Source: Thiobacillus denitrificans DSM 12475 (lineage in GTDB: Bacteria > Pseudomonadota > Gammaproteobacteria > Burkholderiales > Thiobacillaceae). From it: a DNA stretch of 36,995 bases. Positions 5,093 through 12,519 of the stretch are shown one piece after another. The DNA lies in the NCBI RefSeq assembly GCF_000376425.1, contig NZ_AQWL01000014.1, positions 1 to 36,995 of the forward strand, read 5' to 3'. The position numbers and the translations under genes are program-made. The stretch's first letter is position 1. Each line of letters begins with the position of its first letter. Under the pieces are notes generated by a model. The model searched no databases. It was not told where the DNA came from and saw nothing but the letters and a program-made list of their open reading frames with translations.

Positions 5093-6889
5093 TTACGCAG
5101 CCAGAACCAGTTCCGTTTGGGCGGATTCGGTGGTGGCCTTGTGGTGCCAAGCCGTGCGAGCCTTGGGAGGCAGATCAGCGAAGCGCACTGACCTGGCGAG
5201 CAGGTCGTCGATGGAGTAGTCGACGGTCAGGCCGTGTTTAGATTTCCATGCCGTCCGTCTGAGGATCTCGTCGATCTTGGACGTCTGCCCGGAACCGATC
5301 TGGAGCGCCCCGAACTGTGCGTACCACTTGAACCCAGCAACGATTCCGCCGGGATTGTGGCCGTAACCGTCGCGATGCAGCCTGACCAGGTGGTCCAGTT
5401 CAAAGTCCACGATAAATGCAACGGATTCTTCGTTCATGGAGAACGTCGGGCCGGATGCCAGATCCCAGACCAGGCGGCCATCGGTGAGCGTTCGCAGCGG
5501 CGGTTGGCAGGGGCTGCCTTCCGTTAGCGACTCCCACAGGTGGTCTCTGAGTCCAGAGTCCATGAAGACCATGCTGTCCCGGTCGTCATCCCACTCCTTG
5601 CCGACATGGAAAAACCGCGCGGGTGGCATCGGTGTTTCAGGCACGGGATGAATCTCAGGGATGTCGTAGCGCACGCCGTTGTGAAACACGTCGACGTAGT
5701 CCACCACCGCGGAGAAGGGGTAGGCGAGACCGTTGATGGACCAATAGGCATCGATCAGGAAAAGCATCGACTCAGGCAGGATCCTGAACATCGGCGCGCG
5801 GCGCTCGCTATGCGCGAGGACCAGCTCGTCGTAGTCCAGCTGCAGCATGTAGCGGAGCAGGTCACGGATCATCGCGGGGTGATAGGTATCGGGCTCGATC
5901 GCCACATAGCCTTCACGGATTGTCCTGCCGACGTGGTGCCGCCGACTCCAGTCGTACCTGGTGTGCCGGATGAACTTGTTGAGCCTCAGCAGACCGCGCG
6001 CGTAGGCGTAGCGCTCGTCAAAGGCCACCATGTTCTCCAGCGACTTGTCGACCGCTTGCTGGCAGACGAAGCAGCCGTGGCGTGCACCGCAACCCCCCTT
6101 CTTGCGGGATTGGCCGCCTTCGTTGATGGCGCTGGCTACGATCGCACATCCCTGGCCTTCCGCGTGCGCGTAGATTCTGAAGCACTCCTTGAAGTCCGAG
6201 TAGTGCTCGCCAGAGGCACCAGCGGTGCCGAGATGTTCCCACACGTCGTCATCCGTCCACATCGAGATGGGGCTTAATACCAGGTCGCCATCCTTGTTGC
6301 GGACAGGCAGCATGGCGTTCTCACCGCGCAGTTTCATGTGCAGGGCACGTCGCTCCGACTCGTCGAAGCGTGTACCCAGACAGGTCACAGACGGCGGGCA
6401 GCCATCCGTCTCGATGGTCTTGAAGATCTGCTTGCGCAGGCGACGCTGAGGTTCGACCTTAAGATCAATGCTACAGTCGGTCGAGGTACCCGCAAATGAC
6501 GGTATGCCGCGCCCTGTCAGGATTTTCGCCTGCCAGGTCGAGAGGTCGTGCGGCTCCGCGATTCCGAGGATGACCTCGAACCCGTGTTGTCGTCCCCAGC
6601 GCACCATCTTTTCCATCTCGCCGCGCGCATAAGCGGCTACCTCTGGGTTTTCCACGCGCGTGTCGGAGTGAGTCAGCGCCACGACAGGTTTTCCGCCGGC
6701 CGCGACAACTTCCTTGGCCGCTTGGAACACCAGCGTAACTACGCACGATGAGTCCTTGCCGCCGCTGTACGCGATGACAATGGGATAGCGTTGGTTGAAA
6801 AGACCGACCAGGGTATCCACGGCCTTCCTCACTCGCACGAAGACGGGCACGGTAAGGTCTACGACACTGAACAAATCAAATTGGCTCAT
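5093..6889 (-). CDS. DndC-like / PAPS-reductase-family sulfurtransferase
   Basis: A 598-residue protein. The N-terminal PAPS-reductase domain has the PP-loop IAYSGGKDSSCVVTLVF (residues about 38-54), which binds and adenylates a substrate. Cys residues in TDCSIDLK and the cluster GGCGARHGCFVCQQAVDKS match the arrangement by which DndC holds an iron-sulfur cluster (RFGCWTCTVV in DndC). DndC inserts sulfur into the DNA backbone in phosphorothioation systems. No dndB, dndD, dndE or cysteine desulfurase lies nearby, and the C-terminal 250 residues do not resemble DndC, so the substrate (DNA, tRNA or nucleotide) is unknown. Start ATG 6889 follows AGGAG; the frame extends upstream only through leader L4. 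Single-gene unit, with operator 6976-6997 upstream. Confidence 0.8.
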   Translation of the reverse strand: MSQFDLFSVVDLTVPVFVRVRKAVDTLVGLFNQRYPIVIAYSGGKDSSCVVTLVFQAAKEVVAAGGKPVVALTHSDTRVENPEVAAYARGEMEKMVRWGRQHGFEVILGIAEPHDLSTWQAKILTGRGIPSFAGTSTDCSIDLKVEPQRRLRKQIFKTIETDGCPPSVTCLGTRFDESERRALHMKLRGENAMLPVRNKDGDLVLSPISMWTDDDVWEHLGTAGASGEHYSDFKECFRIYAHAEGQGCAIVASAINEGGQSRKKGGCGARHGCFVCQQAVDKSLENMVAFDERYAYARGLLRLNKFIRHTRYDWSRRHHVGRTIREGYVAIEPDTYHPAMIRDLLRYMLQLDYDELVLAHSERRAPMFRILPESMLFLIDAYWSINGLAYPFSAVVDYVDVFHNGVRYDIPEIHPVPETPMPPARFFHVGKEWDDDRDSMVFMDSGLRDHLWESLTEGSPCQPPLRTLTDGRLVWDLASGPTFSMNEESVAFIVDFELDHLVRLHRDGYGHNPGGIVAGFKWYAQFGALQIGSGQTSKIDEILRRTAWKSKHGLTVDYSIDDLLARSVRFADLPPKARTAWHHKATTESAQTELVLAA

Positions 6890-6962
6890 GATGAAGCTCC
6901 TGTAAAGGCCGACACTCACAACGAGTACGTTCACCTTGCAGAAAGCATTGACTGACACGGAT
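6890..6962 (-). promoter_or_regulatory. Conserved leader element L4
   Basis: Minus strand: CAGTCAATGC, TTTCTGCAAGGTGAACGT, hairpin ACTC-GTTGT-GAGT, GTCGGCCTTT, then ACAGGAG and ATG 6889. Here the leader follows an operator region rather than a terminator, which shows it is part of the transcript. Confidence 0.65.
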
Positions 6963-6975
6963 TGCTACTAACAAT

Positions 6976-6997
6976 GATAGTGCAATATTGCACTATC
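6976..6997. promoter_or_regulatory. 22-bp perfect palindrome, operator for the sulfurtransferase / S1 intergenic region
   Basis: A perfect inverted repeat with core GTGCAATATTGCAC flanked by GATA and TATC. The same core occurs at 8617-8634 inside a clear promoter, so both are read as binding sites of one repressor. It lies between the divergent genes starting at 6889 and 7120. The exact -35/-10 elements here are not clear; TATCAT on the minus strand just after the palindrome is one candidate -10. Confidence 0.75.
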
Positions 6998-7119
6998 TTA
7001 CAGCTCAAAAACCGCCCCATTTCAAGCCCATTTCAAACTCGGGCCCGCGCGCTGCGCCGGTCTCCGGGAAGTTTTCGGCGCTTTATCGTCCTATGCGTTG
7101 TTATAAGATTGGGCGCATC

Positions 7120-8241
7120 ATGAGATTTTTTGAAAACCTATTCAGCTTCGCTGCTCCAGAGGCAGCTCCACAGGCCGTTTCGTCGTCCATGACTGACAAC
7201 CATGATTTCTGGGTCGACCTCGAAGAGGCCGCGCAAAAACACACACTGGTTCCATGCGAGGTCCTGTGGGCCAACCAGTATGGCGTGCTCGTCACCTATC
7301 ACGGGATTGAGACCTACGTCGGACGCAGGTATCTGGGTCTGGAACCTGGCCAGGACCACCGGGATCTGGTTGGCAAGACCCTGAAGTTCGCCGTGCGTAC
7401 CGCCTCCCGGCGAGGCAAGCTGCTGCTCACGCGCCAACCTGTCACCGCAGCCGAGAAGCGGGTGGCCATAAAGCGCAAACTGGAAAACATCACCTTGGGC
7501 GAGGAGGTCGGCGGCCAGGTCATCGAGGTTCGCCAGATGAAGGTCATCGTGCGACTCGACGAATACCCGGACGCCAAGGCGGTCATCAATCGCACCAGTC
7601 TTCGCCGGCGCTTCATCGCCGACATGGCCGAAGAATTCGCGGTGGGAGATGAGGTGGACGCTATCGTCACCGGCACGCAGCCTGGCCGTGGGACCATCTA
7701 CATCTGCCCGATGGAACACATGCTGGACCCGTGGGAGAGCATCGGCGAGCATTTCCAGGTCGGCCAGATCGTGGACGGCACCATTACGACGTGCACCAAG
7801 TACGGCGTGTTTGTGGAACTCTTGTCTGGGGTCACCGGCCTCGTCCGATCGCATGACCTCGACTGGAACCGGGTGGATTCAGCGACGTTCGGCCAGAAGG
7901 GCGATCCGATCCGTGTAAAAGTCATGAGCATTGACGCCCAGAGCCGTAAGATCTCGCTCTCCCGCAAGGATACGATGCATGACCCCCGCAAAGACTTTGC
8001 AGCCAACCACAAGGCGGGCGACCAGGTCGAGGGAACGGTTGCCAACATCACGGATTTCGGCATCTTCGTCGAGGTCGGGGACGGCGTTCAGGGTCTCTTG
8101 CATGCCAATGAACTGCACCTCGACCCGGACAGCGATCACAAGGCTTTCATGGAATCGAACCACCCCACCGGCAGCAAGATCAGGGTGCGGATACTGTCGA
8201 TCGAAAACGAAGGCGCCAGGATCGGCCTGGCTCCGGTGTGA
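7120..8241 (+). CDS. S1-domain RNA-binding protein (ribosomal S1-like)
   Basis: A 373-residue protein with about four S1/OB repeats: about residues 30-105 (YGVLVTYHGIETYVG), 120-200 (degenerate), 205-280 (GQIVDGTITTCTKYGVFVEL ending RKISLSRK) and 290-373 (EGTVANITDFGIFVEVGDGV). The last two are the most canonical. Ribosomal S1 has six repeats and captures mRNA on the 30S subunit; this shorter, plasmid-style paralogue should bind RNA. ATG 7120 was chosen at MRFFENLFSF; there is no Shine-Dalgarno (GGGCGCATC), and a TATAAG at 7102-7107 would give a very short 5' end. A start at 7189 is possible. It is followed 24 nt later by an HU gene. With so many structured leaders nearby it is a candidate trans factor for them (inference). 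Confidence 0.85.
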   Translation: MRFFENLFSFAAPEAAPQAVSSSMTDNHDFWVDLEEAAQKHTLVPCEVLWANQYGVLVTYHGIETYVGRRYLGLEPGQDHRDLVGKTLKFAVRTASRRGKLLLTRQPVTAAEKRVAIKRKLENITLGEEVGGQVIEVRQMKVIVRLDEYPDAKAVINRTSLRRRFIADMAEEFAVGDEVDAIVTGTQPGRGTIYICPMEHMLDPWESIGEHFQVGQIVDGTITTCTKYGVFVELLSGVTGLVRSHDLDWNRVDSATFGQKGDPIRVKVMSIDAQSRKISLSRKDTMHDPRKDFAANHKAGDQVEGTVANITDFGIFVEVGDGVQGLLHANELHLDPDSDHKAFMESNHPTGSKIRVRILSIENEGARIGLAPV

Positions 8242-8265
8242 AGTGCCAACTTGAGGAGAACTACC

Positions 8266-8562
8266 TTGAACAAGTCTGAATTCATCGATGCAGTTGCCGC
8301 CAAGGCGGACACCAGCAAGGCTACGGCGGCTCGCGCTGTCAATGCGGCCATCGAACTCATCGGCGAAACCTTGGCAAAAGGTGACGCAGTGGCCCTGGTC
8401 GGCTTTGGCACGTTCGAAGCTCGCAAGCGCGCGGCCCGGACCGGCAAGAACCCCGCAACCGGTGCGTCCATCAAGATTCCGGCGACCACCGTGCCCGCCT
8501 TCAAGGCAGGCAAGGGACTGAAGGACCAGGTGGCAGCCGGCAAAAAGGGCAAGAAAAAGTAA
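8266..8562 (+). CDS. HU-family DNA-binding protein (second copy)
   Basis: A 98-residue HU protein starting at TTG 8266 (LNKSEFIDAVAAKADTSKAT), with ribosome-binding site GAGGAG 7 nt upstream; the frame also has an upstream start that lacks one. The beta-arm GFGTFEARKRAARTGKNPAT and C-terminal PAFKAGKGLKDQVA are canonical, followed by a lysine-rich tail (GKKGKKK). Cotranscribed with the S1-like gene and ended by the terminator at 8581-8600. It is closer to chromosomal HU-beta than the copy at 1095, so the two may form heterodimers or serve different steps. Confidence 0.95.
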   Translation: MNKSEFIDAVAAKADTSKATAARAVNAAIELIGETLAKGDAVALVGFGTFEARKRAARTGKNPATGASIKIPATTVPAFKAGKGLKDQVAAGKKGKKK

Positions 8563-8580
8563 TTTTCCGACTGAACCCAG

Positions 8581-8600
8581 ACCCGGAAAAACGGCCGGGT
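8581..8600 (+). terminator. Terminator after S1/HU operon
   Basis: ACCCGG / CCGGGT stem with an 8-nt loop, followed by TTTTATTT; 18 nt after the HU stop codon. Confidence 0.8.
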
Positions 8601-8610
8601 TTTATTTGCG

Positions 8611-8639
8611 TTGACATGGTGCAATATTGCACCAACAAT
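8611..8639 (+). promoter_or_regulatory. Promoter with operator in the spacer (TGCAATATTGCA)
   Basis: A consensus -35 TTGACA (8611-8616), 17-nt spacer and -10 AACAAT (8634-8639). The spacer is almost entirely a perfect palindrome (8617-8634, core GTGCAATATTGCAC), identical in its core to the one at 6976-6997. A protein bound there would block RNA polymerase. The predicted transcription start falls on the ATG at 8646. Confidence 0.8.
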
Positions 8640-8645
8640 TGCGGC

Positions 8646-8885
8646 ATGAGGACAATCAAGGTATGCATTCCACAGCCAGGCTGGAAACGGGATGGAGATG
8701 TCGACTACTTGTTGGCGTATCCCGATCCGCCGACATGCGTGATCAAGGCTGGAGTGCGTGTTCGTGACATCAATACCGATGAGCCGTTTGCCATCCATAG
8801 CTTTCAGGCGACGGACAAAGGCCTAGTTGTGGTGAACGCCAACGACGATTTGTGGGCACGCGTTGATGAGGTGAAGTTGGCATGA
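8646..8885 (+). CDS. Small hypothetical protein from a probable leaderless mRNA
   Basis: A 79-residue protein from ATG 8646 (MRTIKVCIPQPGWKRDGDV). An in-frame ATG at 8616 overlaps the -35 box and is unlikely to be transcribed. The -10 box ends 7 nt before ATG 8646, so the message would begin at or near the start codon with no Shine-Dalgarno. The protein is beta-rich (IHSFQATDKGLVVVNAND) and has no membrane part. It overlaps the HTH gene by 4 nt (ATGA), suggesting it works with, or modulates, that regulator. No family recognised. Confidence 0.7.
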   Translation: MRTIKVCIPQPGWKRDGDVDYLLAYPDPPTCVIKAGVRVRDINTDEPFAIHSFQATDKGLVVVNANDDLWARVDEVKLA

Positions 8886-9097
8886 TCGAGGTCGACAACG
8901 GCTTGCAACTTCGTGAGCTCATCGCTAACTCCGGACTGACACAGGCCGAGGCGCTCGCCCGTTTCAATCGTGGCCAGGCCAAGCCGATGGCCTTGCGTAC
9001 TCTGAAGTCCTATCTGGCCAAGCCGGACGCATCGACGCGGGTGAGCTGTCCGGATACGGTGATTGCCAGGATGAAGAAGGTTCTTCCGCAGCGCTAG
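8882..9097 (+). CDS. Small helix-turn-helix protein, probable repressor
   Basis: A 71-residue protein whose core (LRELIANSGLTQAEALARFN, then MALRTLKSYLAKPDASTRVS) looks like a Cro/CI-type helix-turn-helix followed by a PD-containing segment (CPDTVIARMKKVL). The C-terminal regulator gene at 20241 has the same order: GL..., R-T-F/L, a short helix ending W/Y-L, PD-x-S, R-x-PD-x-V. The two are likely distant paralogues. Its own promoter carries a palindrome, which also occurs at 6976-6997, so autoregulation and control of the sulfurtransferase and S1 genes is a fair inference. No DNA-binding evidence beyond sequence pattern. Confidence 0.7.
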   Translation: MIEVDNGLQLRELIANSGLTQAEALARFNRGQAKPMALRTLKSYLAKPDASTRVSCPDTVIARMKKVLPQR

Positions 9098-9234
9098 GCG
9101 AGCGCTGGCTCTTTGACGCTCCGTTGGGGCGGCTTTGCGGTCGTGCCGCCCACGCAAACGATTCCATCGGCATAATCAAGGGGTTTGCCACTTGCCAGTT
9201 TGATGAAGCGGCCCGTCTTATCTGCTTGTTCACT
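9094..9234 (-). pseudogene. Possible small degenerate CDS without start codon
   Basis: On the minus strand the frame 9234-9094 encodes a coherent 46-residue stretch (DKTGRFIKLASGKPLDYADG, IVCVGGTTAKPPQRS) ending in TAG, but it has no ATG, GTG or TTG before an upstream stop. It may be a decayed gene. The stop codon overlaps that of the HTH gene. The 9098-9344 region otherwise holds only antisense frames; a plus-strand ATG at 9255 with GAGGAG runs antisense into the SRAP gene and is not called. Confidence 0.3.
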
Positions 9235-9344
9235 TCAATGCTTCGAGGAGATTGATGGCTATCAGCTTCCGTTCCTTTGGAAGCACTCGAAATGCCCGCG
9301 AGCTTCTGAACCTCTTCAGCTACGTCTTCGATACTCGTTGTGTC

Positions 9345-10028
9345 TCAGCAATTGAGACAATCCGTCAAGGGTTCAATCGGTTCGATCAGGTCTGCATTAT
9401 CGTCGACAGTCTTGCTGACTCGACGGCTGACCGGCCAGGCCTGCATGGGCTCGGCGTCATACGGTTCGATCATGCTTTGCACTTCATCAGCCGGCGCATT
9501 CAGCCAGGCCTGCCAGTCTTCTGGCCGGAGGATGACCGGCATCCGATCATGAATTGTCGTCATCACTTCGTTGGGCCCGGTGGTAATGATGCAGGACGTA
9601 CGGAGAATCTCGCCATTCGGCCCGCGCCAGCTCTCCCATAACCCGCCCATGGCCAGCGGCTCGCCCGACTTCAGGCTGATGTAGTAAGGCTGCTTCACCC
9701 GTCCTTCGGTTTTCCATTCGTAGAAACCATCCGCCGGGATGATGCAGCGCCGGCGCTTGAAGGCATCGCGGAAGGACGGTTTCTCGGCCACGGTCTCCCC
9801 GCGTGCATTGTTGAGCTTGCTGCCGATCGACGGATCTTTGGCCCAGTGGGGCACCAAACCCCAGCGCAGCAGGTGAAGAACTCGCTTGCCTTCCGGGGAC
9901 TGCCGAATCACTGGAATATCGGTGCCCGGAGGAATGTTGTAGTGCGGGCCGAAGTCCGCGACTTCATCAAGGTCGAAGTGCTCTTTCAGCTTCGCCGGCG
10001 TCTGCTTGAGTACGTAGCGTCCGCACAT
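9345..10028 (-). CDS. SOS response-associated peptidase (SRAP, YedK/HMCES-like)
   Basis: A 227-residue protein starting MCGRYVLKQT at ATG 10028; the Cys at position 2 becomes the N-terminal nucleophile after Met removal. Other conserved active-site segments are NNARGETV (Asn), GFYEWK (Glu) and TIHDRMPVIL (His). SRAP proteins form a covalent thiazolidine link with abasic sites in single-stranded DNA and protect them from breakage. The stop of the nuclease gene shares a base with this start (TAATG), so the two are coupled. Facing UmuDC across one operator, it belongs to a DNA-damage or single-strand DNA protection block. Full family length. Confidence 0.95.
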   Translation of the reverse strand: MCGRYVLKQTPAKLKEHFDLDEVADFGPHYNIPPGTDIPVIRQSPEGKRVLHLLRWGLVPHWAKDPSIGSKLNNARGETVAEKPSFRDAFKRRRCIIPADGFYEWKTEGRVKQPYYISLKSGEPLAMGGLWESWRGPNGEILRTSCIITTGPNEVMTTIHDRMPVILRPEDWQAWLNAPADEVQSMIEPYDAEPMQAWPVSRRVSKTVDDNADLIEPIEPLTDCLNC

Positions 10029-10534
10029 TATGGCTGCCCCATGCGGGCTTCGCGTTTCATTTTGCGCCAGGTCCAAGGGGCTACCGGCTCGGGCTCGGCC
10101 CAGAGGCCGCGTCTGGCATTGCGGGCATCCAGTTCCGCCTGCGCATAGCGCAGACGGTCCTCGAGGGTCTGTTCATTCTGGTAATCCTTGTAGTGCCACG
10201 CCATCCCGTCGGCCACCTGAGCGAGGTTGGCGTCCCGGCCGTCCACCATGATCTTGCCGACCAGCCGGCCGTAGCGGTCATGTTTCTGCCACTCCACGGT
10301 GACGGTCCGGCGATAGACCCGGTCCGAAAGGGCTTCTTTTGATTTCTGGCCCCATGGCATCCCTTTCTCAGGCGCATCGATGCCGGCCAGCCGGATCTTG
10401 TGCTGCACCCGCTGGGCATCCAGCACGGTCACCGTATCACCGTCAGCCAAACCGACGACTTCCCCCACCAGGGTTTCGGCCTGCGTCAGGGAGACCACGG
10501 CCAGAAGGGAAAATATCGCCAACCCGATTTTCAA
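10028..10534 (-). CDS. Exported thermonuclease (SNase family)
   Basis: A 168-residue Staphylococcal-nuclease-like protein. TTG 10534 is the start, with GGAG 9 nt upstream. Residues 1-19 form a signal peptide (MKIGLAIFSLLAVVSLTQA) with a likely cut after AxA-type TQA. The catalytic residues are all present: Asp in DGDTVTV, Arg/Asp/Glu in KIRLAGIDAPE, and the second Arg in DRYGRLVGK. The C-terminal region has the family's LRYAQAELDARNARRGLW motif. Such enzymes degrade DNA and RNA in the periplasm or outside the cell, with calcium. Coupled to the SRAP gene and driven by a promoter that overlaps that of umuD. Confidence 0.93.
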   Translation of the reverse strand: MKIGLAIFSLLAVVSLTQAETLVGEVVGLADGDTVTVLDAQRVQHKIRLAGIDAPEKGMPWGQKSKEALSDRVYRRTVTVEWQKHDRYGRLVGKIMVDGRDANLAQVADGMAWHYKDYQNEQTLEDRLRYAQAELDARNARRGLWAEPEPVAPWTWRKMKREARMGQP

Positions 10535-10579
10535 TTCGATTGCTCCGGCTATAATTTGAAATGTGTAACACTATTCAAA
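10528..10579. promoter_or_regulatory. Overlapping divergent promoters with a shared 25-bp palindromic operator
   Basis: Plus strand: TTTTCA (10528-10533), 16 nt, TATAAT (10550-10555). Minus strand: TTGAAT (10578-10573), 17 nt, ATTATA (10555-10550). The two promoters thus share one -10 hexamer. The palindrome TTTGAA-N2-GTGT-N-ACAC-N2-TTCAAA (10555-10579) fills the minus-strand spacer and covers the plus-strand start point. It is not the CTGT-N8-ACAG LexA box. Confidence 0.75.
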
Positions 10580-11169
10580 CAGACATGGGAAGTGGCGGCA
10601 AACGCGAGGGCACAGGCCCCAAGTCCAGCCCCGGGCCATACGGCGAGGCAACCAAGGTGATGCGTATTCCAGTCAGCCGGATAGACGATGTCCGCGCCTA
10701 TCTCTCCCAGCCCCAGGCCATCATGGCACAGGCTGGCGGCAACGTGGAGTGGCTCGGGCCGGCCTCCCGGTCAGGTCCGGCTGTCCGGCTGCCGCTGTTC
10801 GCCGCCCGCGTGCCGGCGGGTTTCCCGTCGCCGGCCGAGGATTATGCCGAAGGTCATCTCGACCTCAACGAATTCCTGGTCGAGCACGAGGCCGCGACCT
10901 TCTATGTCCGGGTCCAGGGCCACTCGATGAACGGCGCCGGCATCCTCGATGGCGACGTCATCGCCGTGGACCGGGCCCTGGAGGCGCGGCATGGCGACAT
11001 CGTGCTAGCGGTCATCGACAACGAGCTGACGGTGAAGGAACTCTATCGCCAGAGCGGGCAGGTCAGGCTGCTCCCCAGCAATCCGGAATACTCGCCGATC
11101 GAGATCAAGCCCGGCCAGGAGCTGACCATCTGGGGCGTGGTAAAGGGCGTCGTTCGCAAGCTGCGATGA
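10561..11169 (+). CDS. umuD: UmuD-like translesion polymerase accessory protein
   Basis: A LexA/UmuD-type serine peptidase (S24). The cleavage site is the AG pair in [14 protein letters not shown], the catalytic Ser is in [15 protein letters not shown] and the Lys in [10 protein letters not shown]. RecA filaments trigger self-cleavage at this site, and the product joins UmuC to form polymerase V. The protein is longer than E. coli UmuD because of a basic N-terminal extension ([14 protein letters not shown]) before the cleavage site. Start is uncertain: ATG 10561 sits 6 nt after the -10 box (leaderless), while ATG 10585 would leave a short leader. It overlaps umuC by 4 nt. Confidence 0.92.
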   Translation: MCNTIQTDMGSGGKREGTGPKSSPGPYGEATKVMRIPVSRIDDVRAYLSQPQAIMAQAGGNVEWLGPASRSGPAVRLPLFAARVPAGFPSPAEDYAEGHLDLNEFLVEHEAATFYVRVQGHSMNGAGILDGDVIAVDRALEARHGDIVLAVIDNELTVKELYRQSGQVRLLPSNPEYSPIEIKPGQELTIWGVVKGVVRKLR

Positions 11170-12464
11170 GCCAGGGCATGCAGTACGCCCTGGTCGACGG
11201 CAACAACTTCTACGTCAGCTGCGAACGGGTTTTCAATCCCAAACTGGAGAATCGGCCGGTCATCGTCCTTTCGAACAACGACGGCTGCGCAGTGGCACGG
11301 AGTGAAGAGGCCCGTGCCCTGGGTATCAAGATGGGGGAACCCCATTTCCAGGTGCGGGACCTTCTGAGGCGGCATCGCGGAGTGGCGCTCTCCTCGAACT
11401 ACACCCTCTATGCCGACATGAGCCGGCGCATGATGTCGGTGATCAGCCAGTTCTCTCCGGAGCAGGAGATCTACAGCATCGACGAGTCCTTCCTGCGCTT
11501 CCGGGGCTTCGACCACTGGAACTTGACCGGGGAGGGCATTCGCCTGCGCCACCAGGTTCACCAGTGGACCGGTATCCCGGTCGGGGTGGGGTTCGGGCCG
11601 ACGAAGACTCTGGCCAAGCTGGCGAACAGGCTGGCCAAGCGTCATCCTGATTTTCGGCAGATCGGGGTCTGCAACCTGCAGGATCTGGCGCCCTGGCAGC
11701 AGTGGCGCTACCTGGCGGAGGTCGACGTCGGGGACATCTGGGGCATCGGGCCGCGCTGGGCAAGAAGCCTGCGCGAACATGGGATTCTGACTGCGATGGA
11801 TCTGAAGCTGGCCAATCCCGAGACCTTGCGGAGCCGCTTCAACGTGGTGATGGAACGTACGATCCGTGAGCTGAACGGGATTCCCTGCATTCCCCTCGAA
11901 GAGGCGCCGCCCGCCAAACAGCAGATCGTGTCCTCGCGAAGCTTCGGTCATCTGGTGACCAGGATGCAGGATCTGCTGGAAGCGGTGTCGAGCTATGCGG
12001 CAACCGCAGGACGCAAGCTTAGGCAGGAAGGCGAGGTGGCAGGCGGCATCCAGATATTCCTGCAGACCAATCCGTTCATCCCGAACGAACCGCAATACCA
12101 CCCAGCCGTGCTGATCCGCTTCAACACGCCGACCCACGACACCGCACGGCTGATCCAGGCTGCCCGCCAGGGCATGACGCGGATCTACCGCAAGGAATTT
12201 CGCTACAAGAAGGCTGGGGTGATGCTGGTCGATCTGAAACCAGTCGGTGTCAGCCAGGGTGATCTGTTCCAGCAGGAGCCGGAGGCCCAGACCGAGCGCC
12301 GGACACGCCTGCTGAGCGTGATGGATGCGATCAATTCAGAGATGGGGAAAGGGACGCTTCGCTTTAGCGCCGAGGGCGTGGGGCAATCCTGGAAGATGCG
12401 GCGAGGGAATCTGACGTCGCACTTTACGACGGCGTGGGCGGGGTTGCCGGTGGTAGGTAATTAG
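11166..12464 (+). CDS. umuC: UmuC-like Y-family DNA polymerase V subunit
   Basis: A 432-residue Y-family polymerase starting at ATG 11166 (ATGA overlap with umuD). The first catalytic Asp is in [17 protein letters not shown] and the second acidic pair in [10 protein letters not shown]; the [17 protein letters not shown] helix-hairpin-helix and the little-finger region with a C-terminal DUF4113-type end ([24 protein letters not shown]) complete the family pattern. With cleaved UmuD it copies damaged DNA with low fidelity. Mobile elements often carry such pairs to survive damage during transfer. It is preceded by umuD and faces the minus-strand terminator at 12520-12551; no terminator of its own is clear. 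An upstream open frame inside umuD is a shadow. Confidence 0.95.
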   Translation: MSQGMQYALVDGNNFYVSCERVFNPKLENRPVIVLSNNDGCAVARSEEARALGIKMGEPHFQVRDLLRRHRGVALSSNYTLYADMSRRMMSVISQFSPEQEIYSIDESFLRFRGFDHWNLTGEGIRLRHQVHQWTGIPVGVGFGPTKTLAKLANRLAKRHPDFRQIGVCNLQDLAPWQQWRYLAEVDVGDIWGIGPRWARSLREHGILTAMDLKLANPETLRSRFNVVMERTIRELNGIPCIPLEEAPPAKQQIVSSRSFGHLVTRMQDLLEAVSSYAATAGRKLRQEGEVAGGIQIFLQTNPFIPNEPQYHPAVLIRFNTPTHDTARLIQAARQGMTRIYRKEFRYKKAGVMLVDLKPVGVSQGDLFQQEPEAQTERRTRLLSVMDAINSEMGKGTLRFSAEGVGQSWKMRRGNLTSHFTTAWAGLPVVGN

Positions 12465-12519
12465 ATGGCGATTACGCCATGGTATCAATTTGGGGATAAC
12501 AAGATTGGGGGGACAAAAA

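Noticed and set aside
5540-6277. Plus-strand ORF opposite the sulfurtransferase
   Set aside because: Mirror of the sulfurtransferase coding pattern, no ribosome-binding site and no recognisable motif.
5093-6889. Complete Dnd or Ssp phosphorothioation system
   Set aside because: Only a DndC-like gene is present; no cysteine desulfurase, DndB/D/E or restriction partner within the window.
10540-10600. LexA box at the umuD promoter
   Set aside because: I looked for CTGT-N8-ACAG or close variants and found none; a different palindrome lies there.
11043-12137. Long minus-strand ORF opposite umuC (364 codons)
   Set aside because: Shadow of the GC-rich umuD/umuC codons; umuC has clear catalytic motifs on the plus strand.
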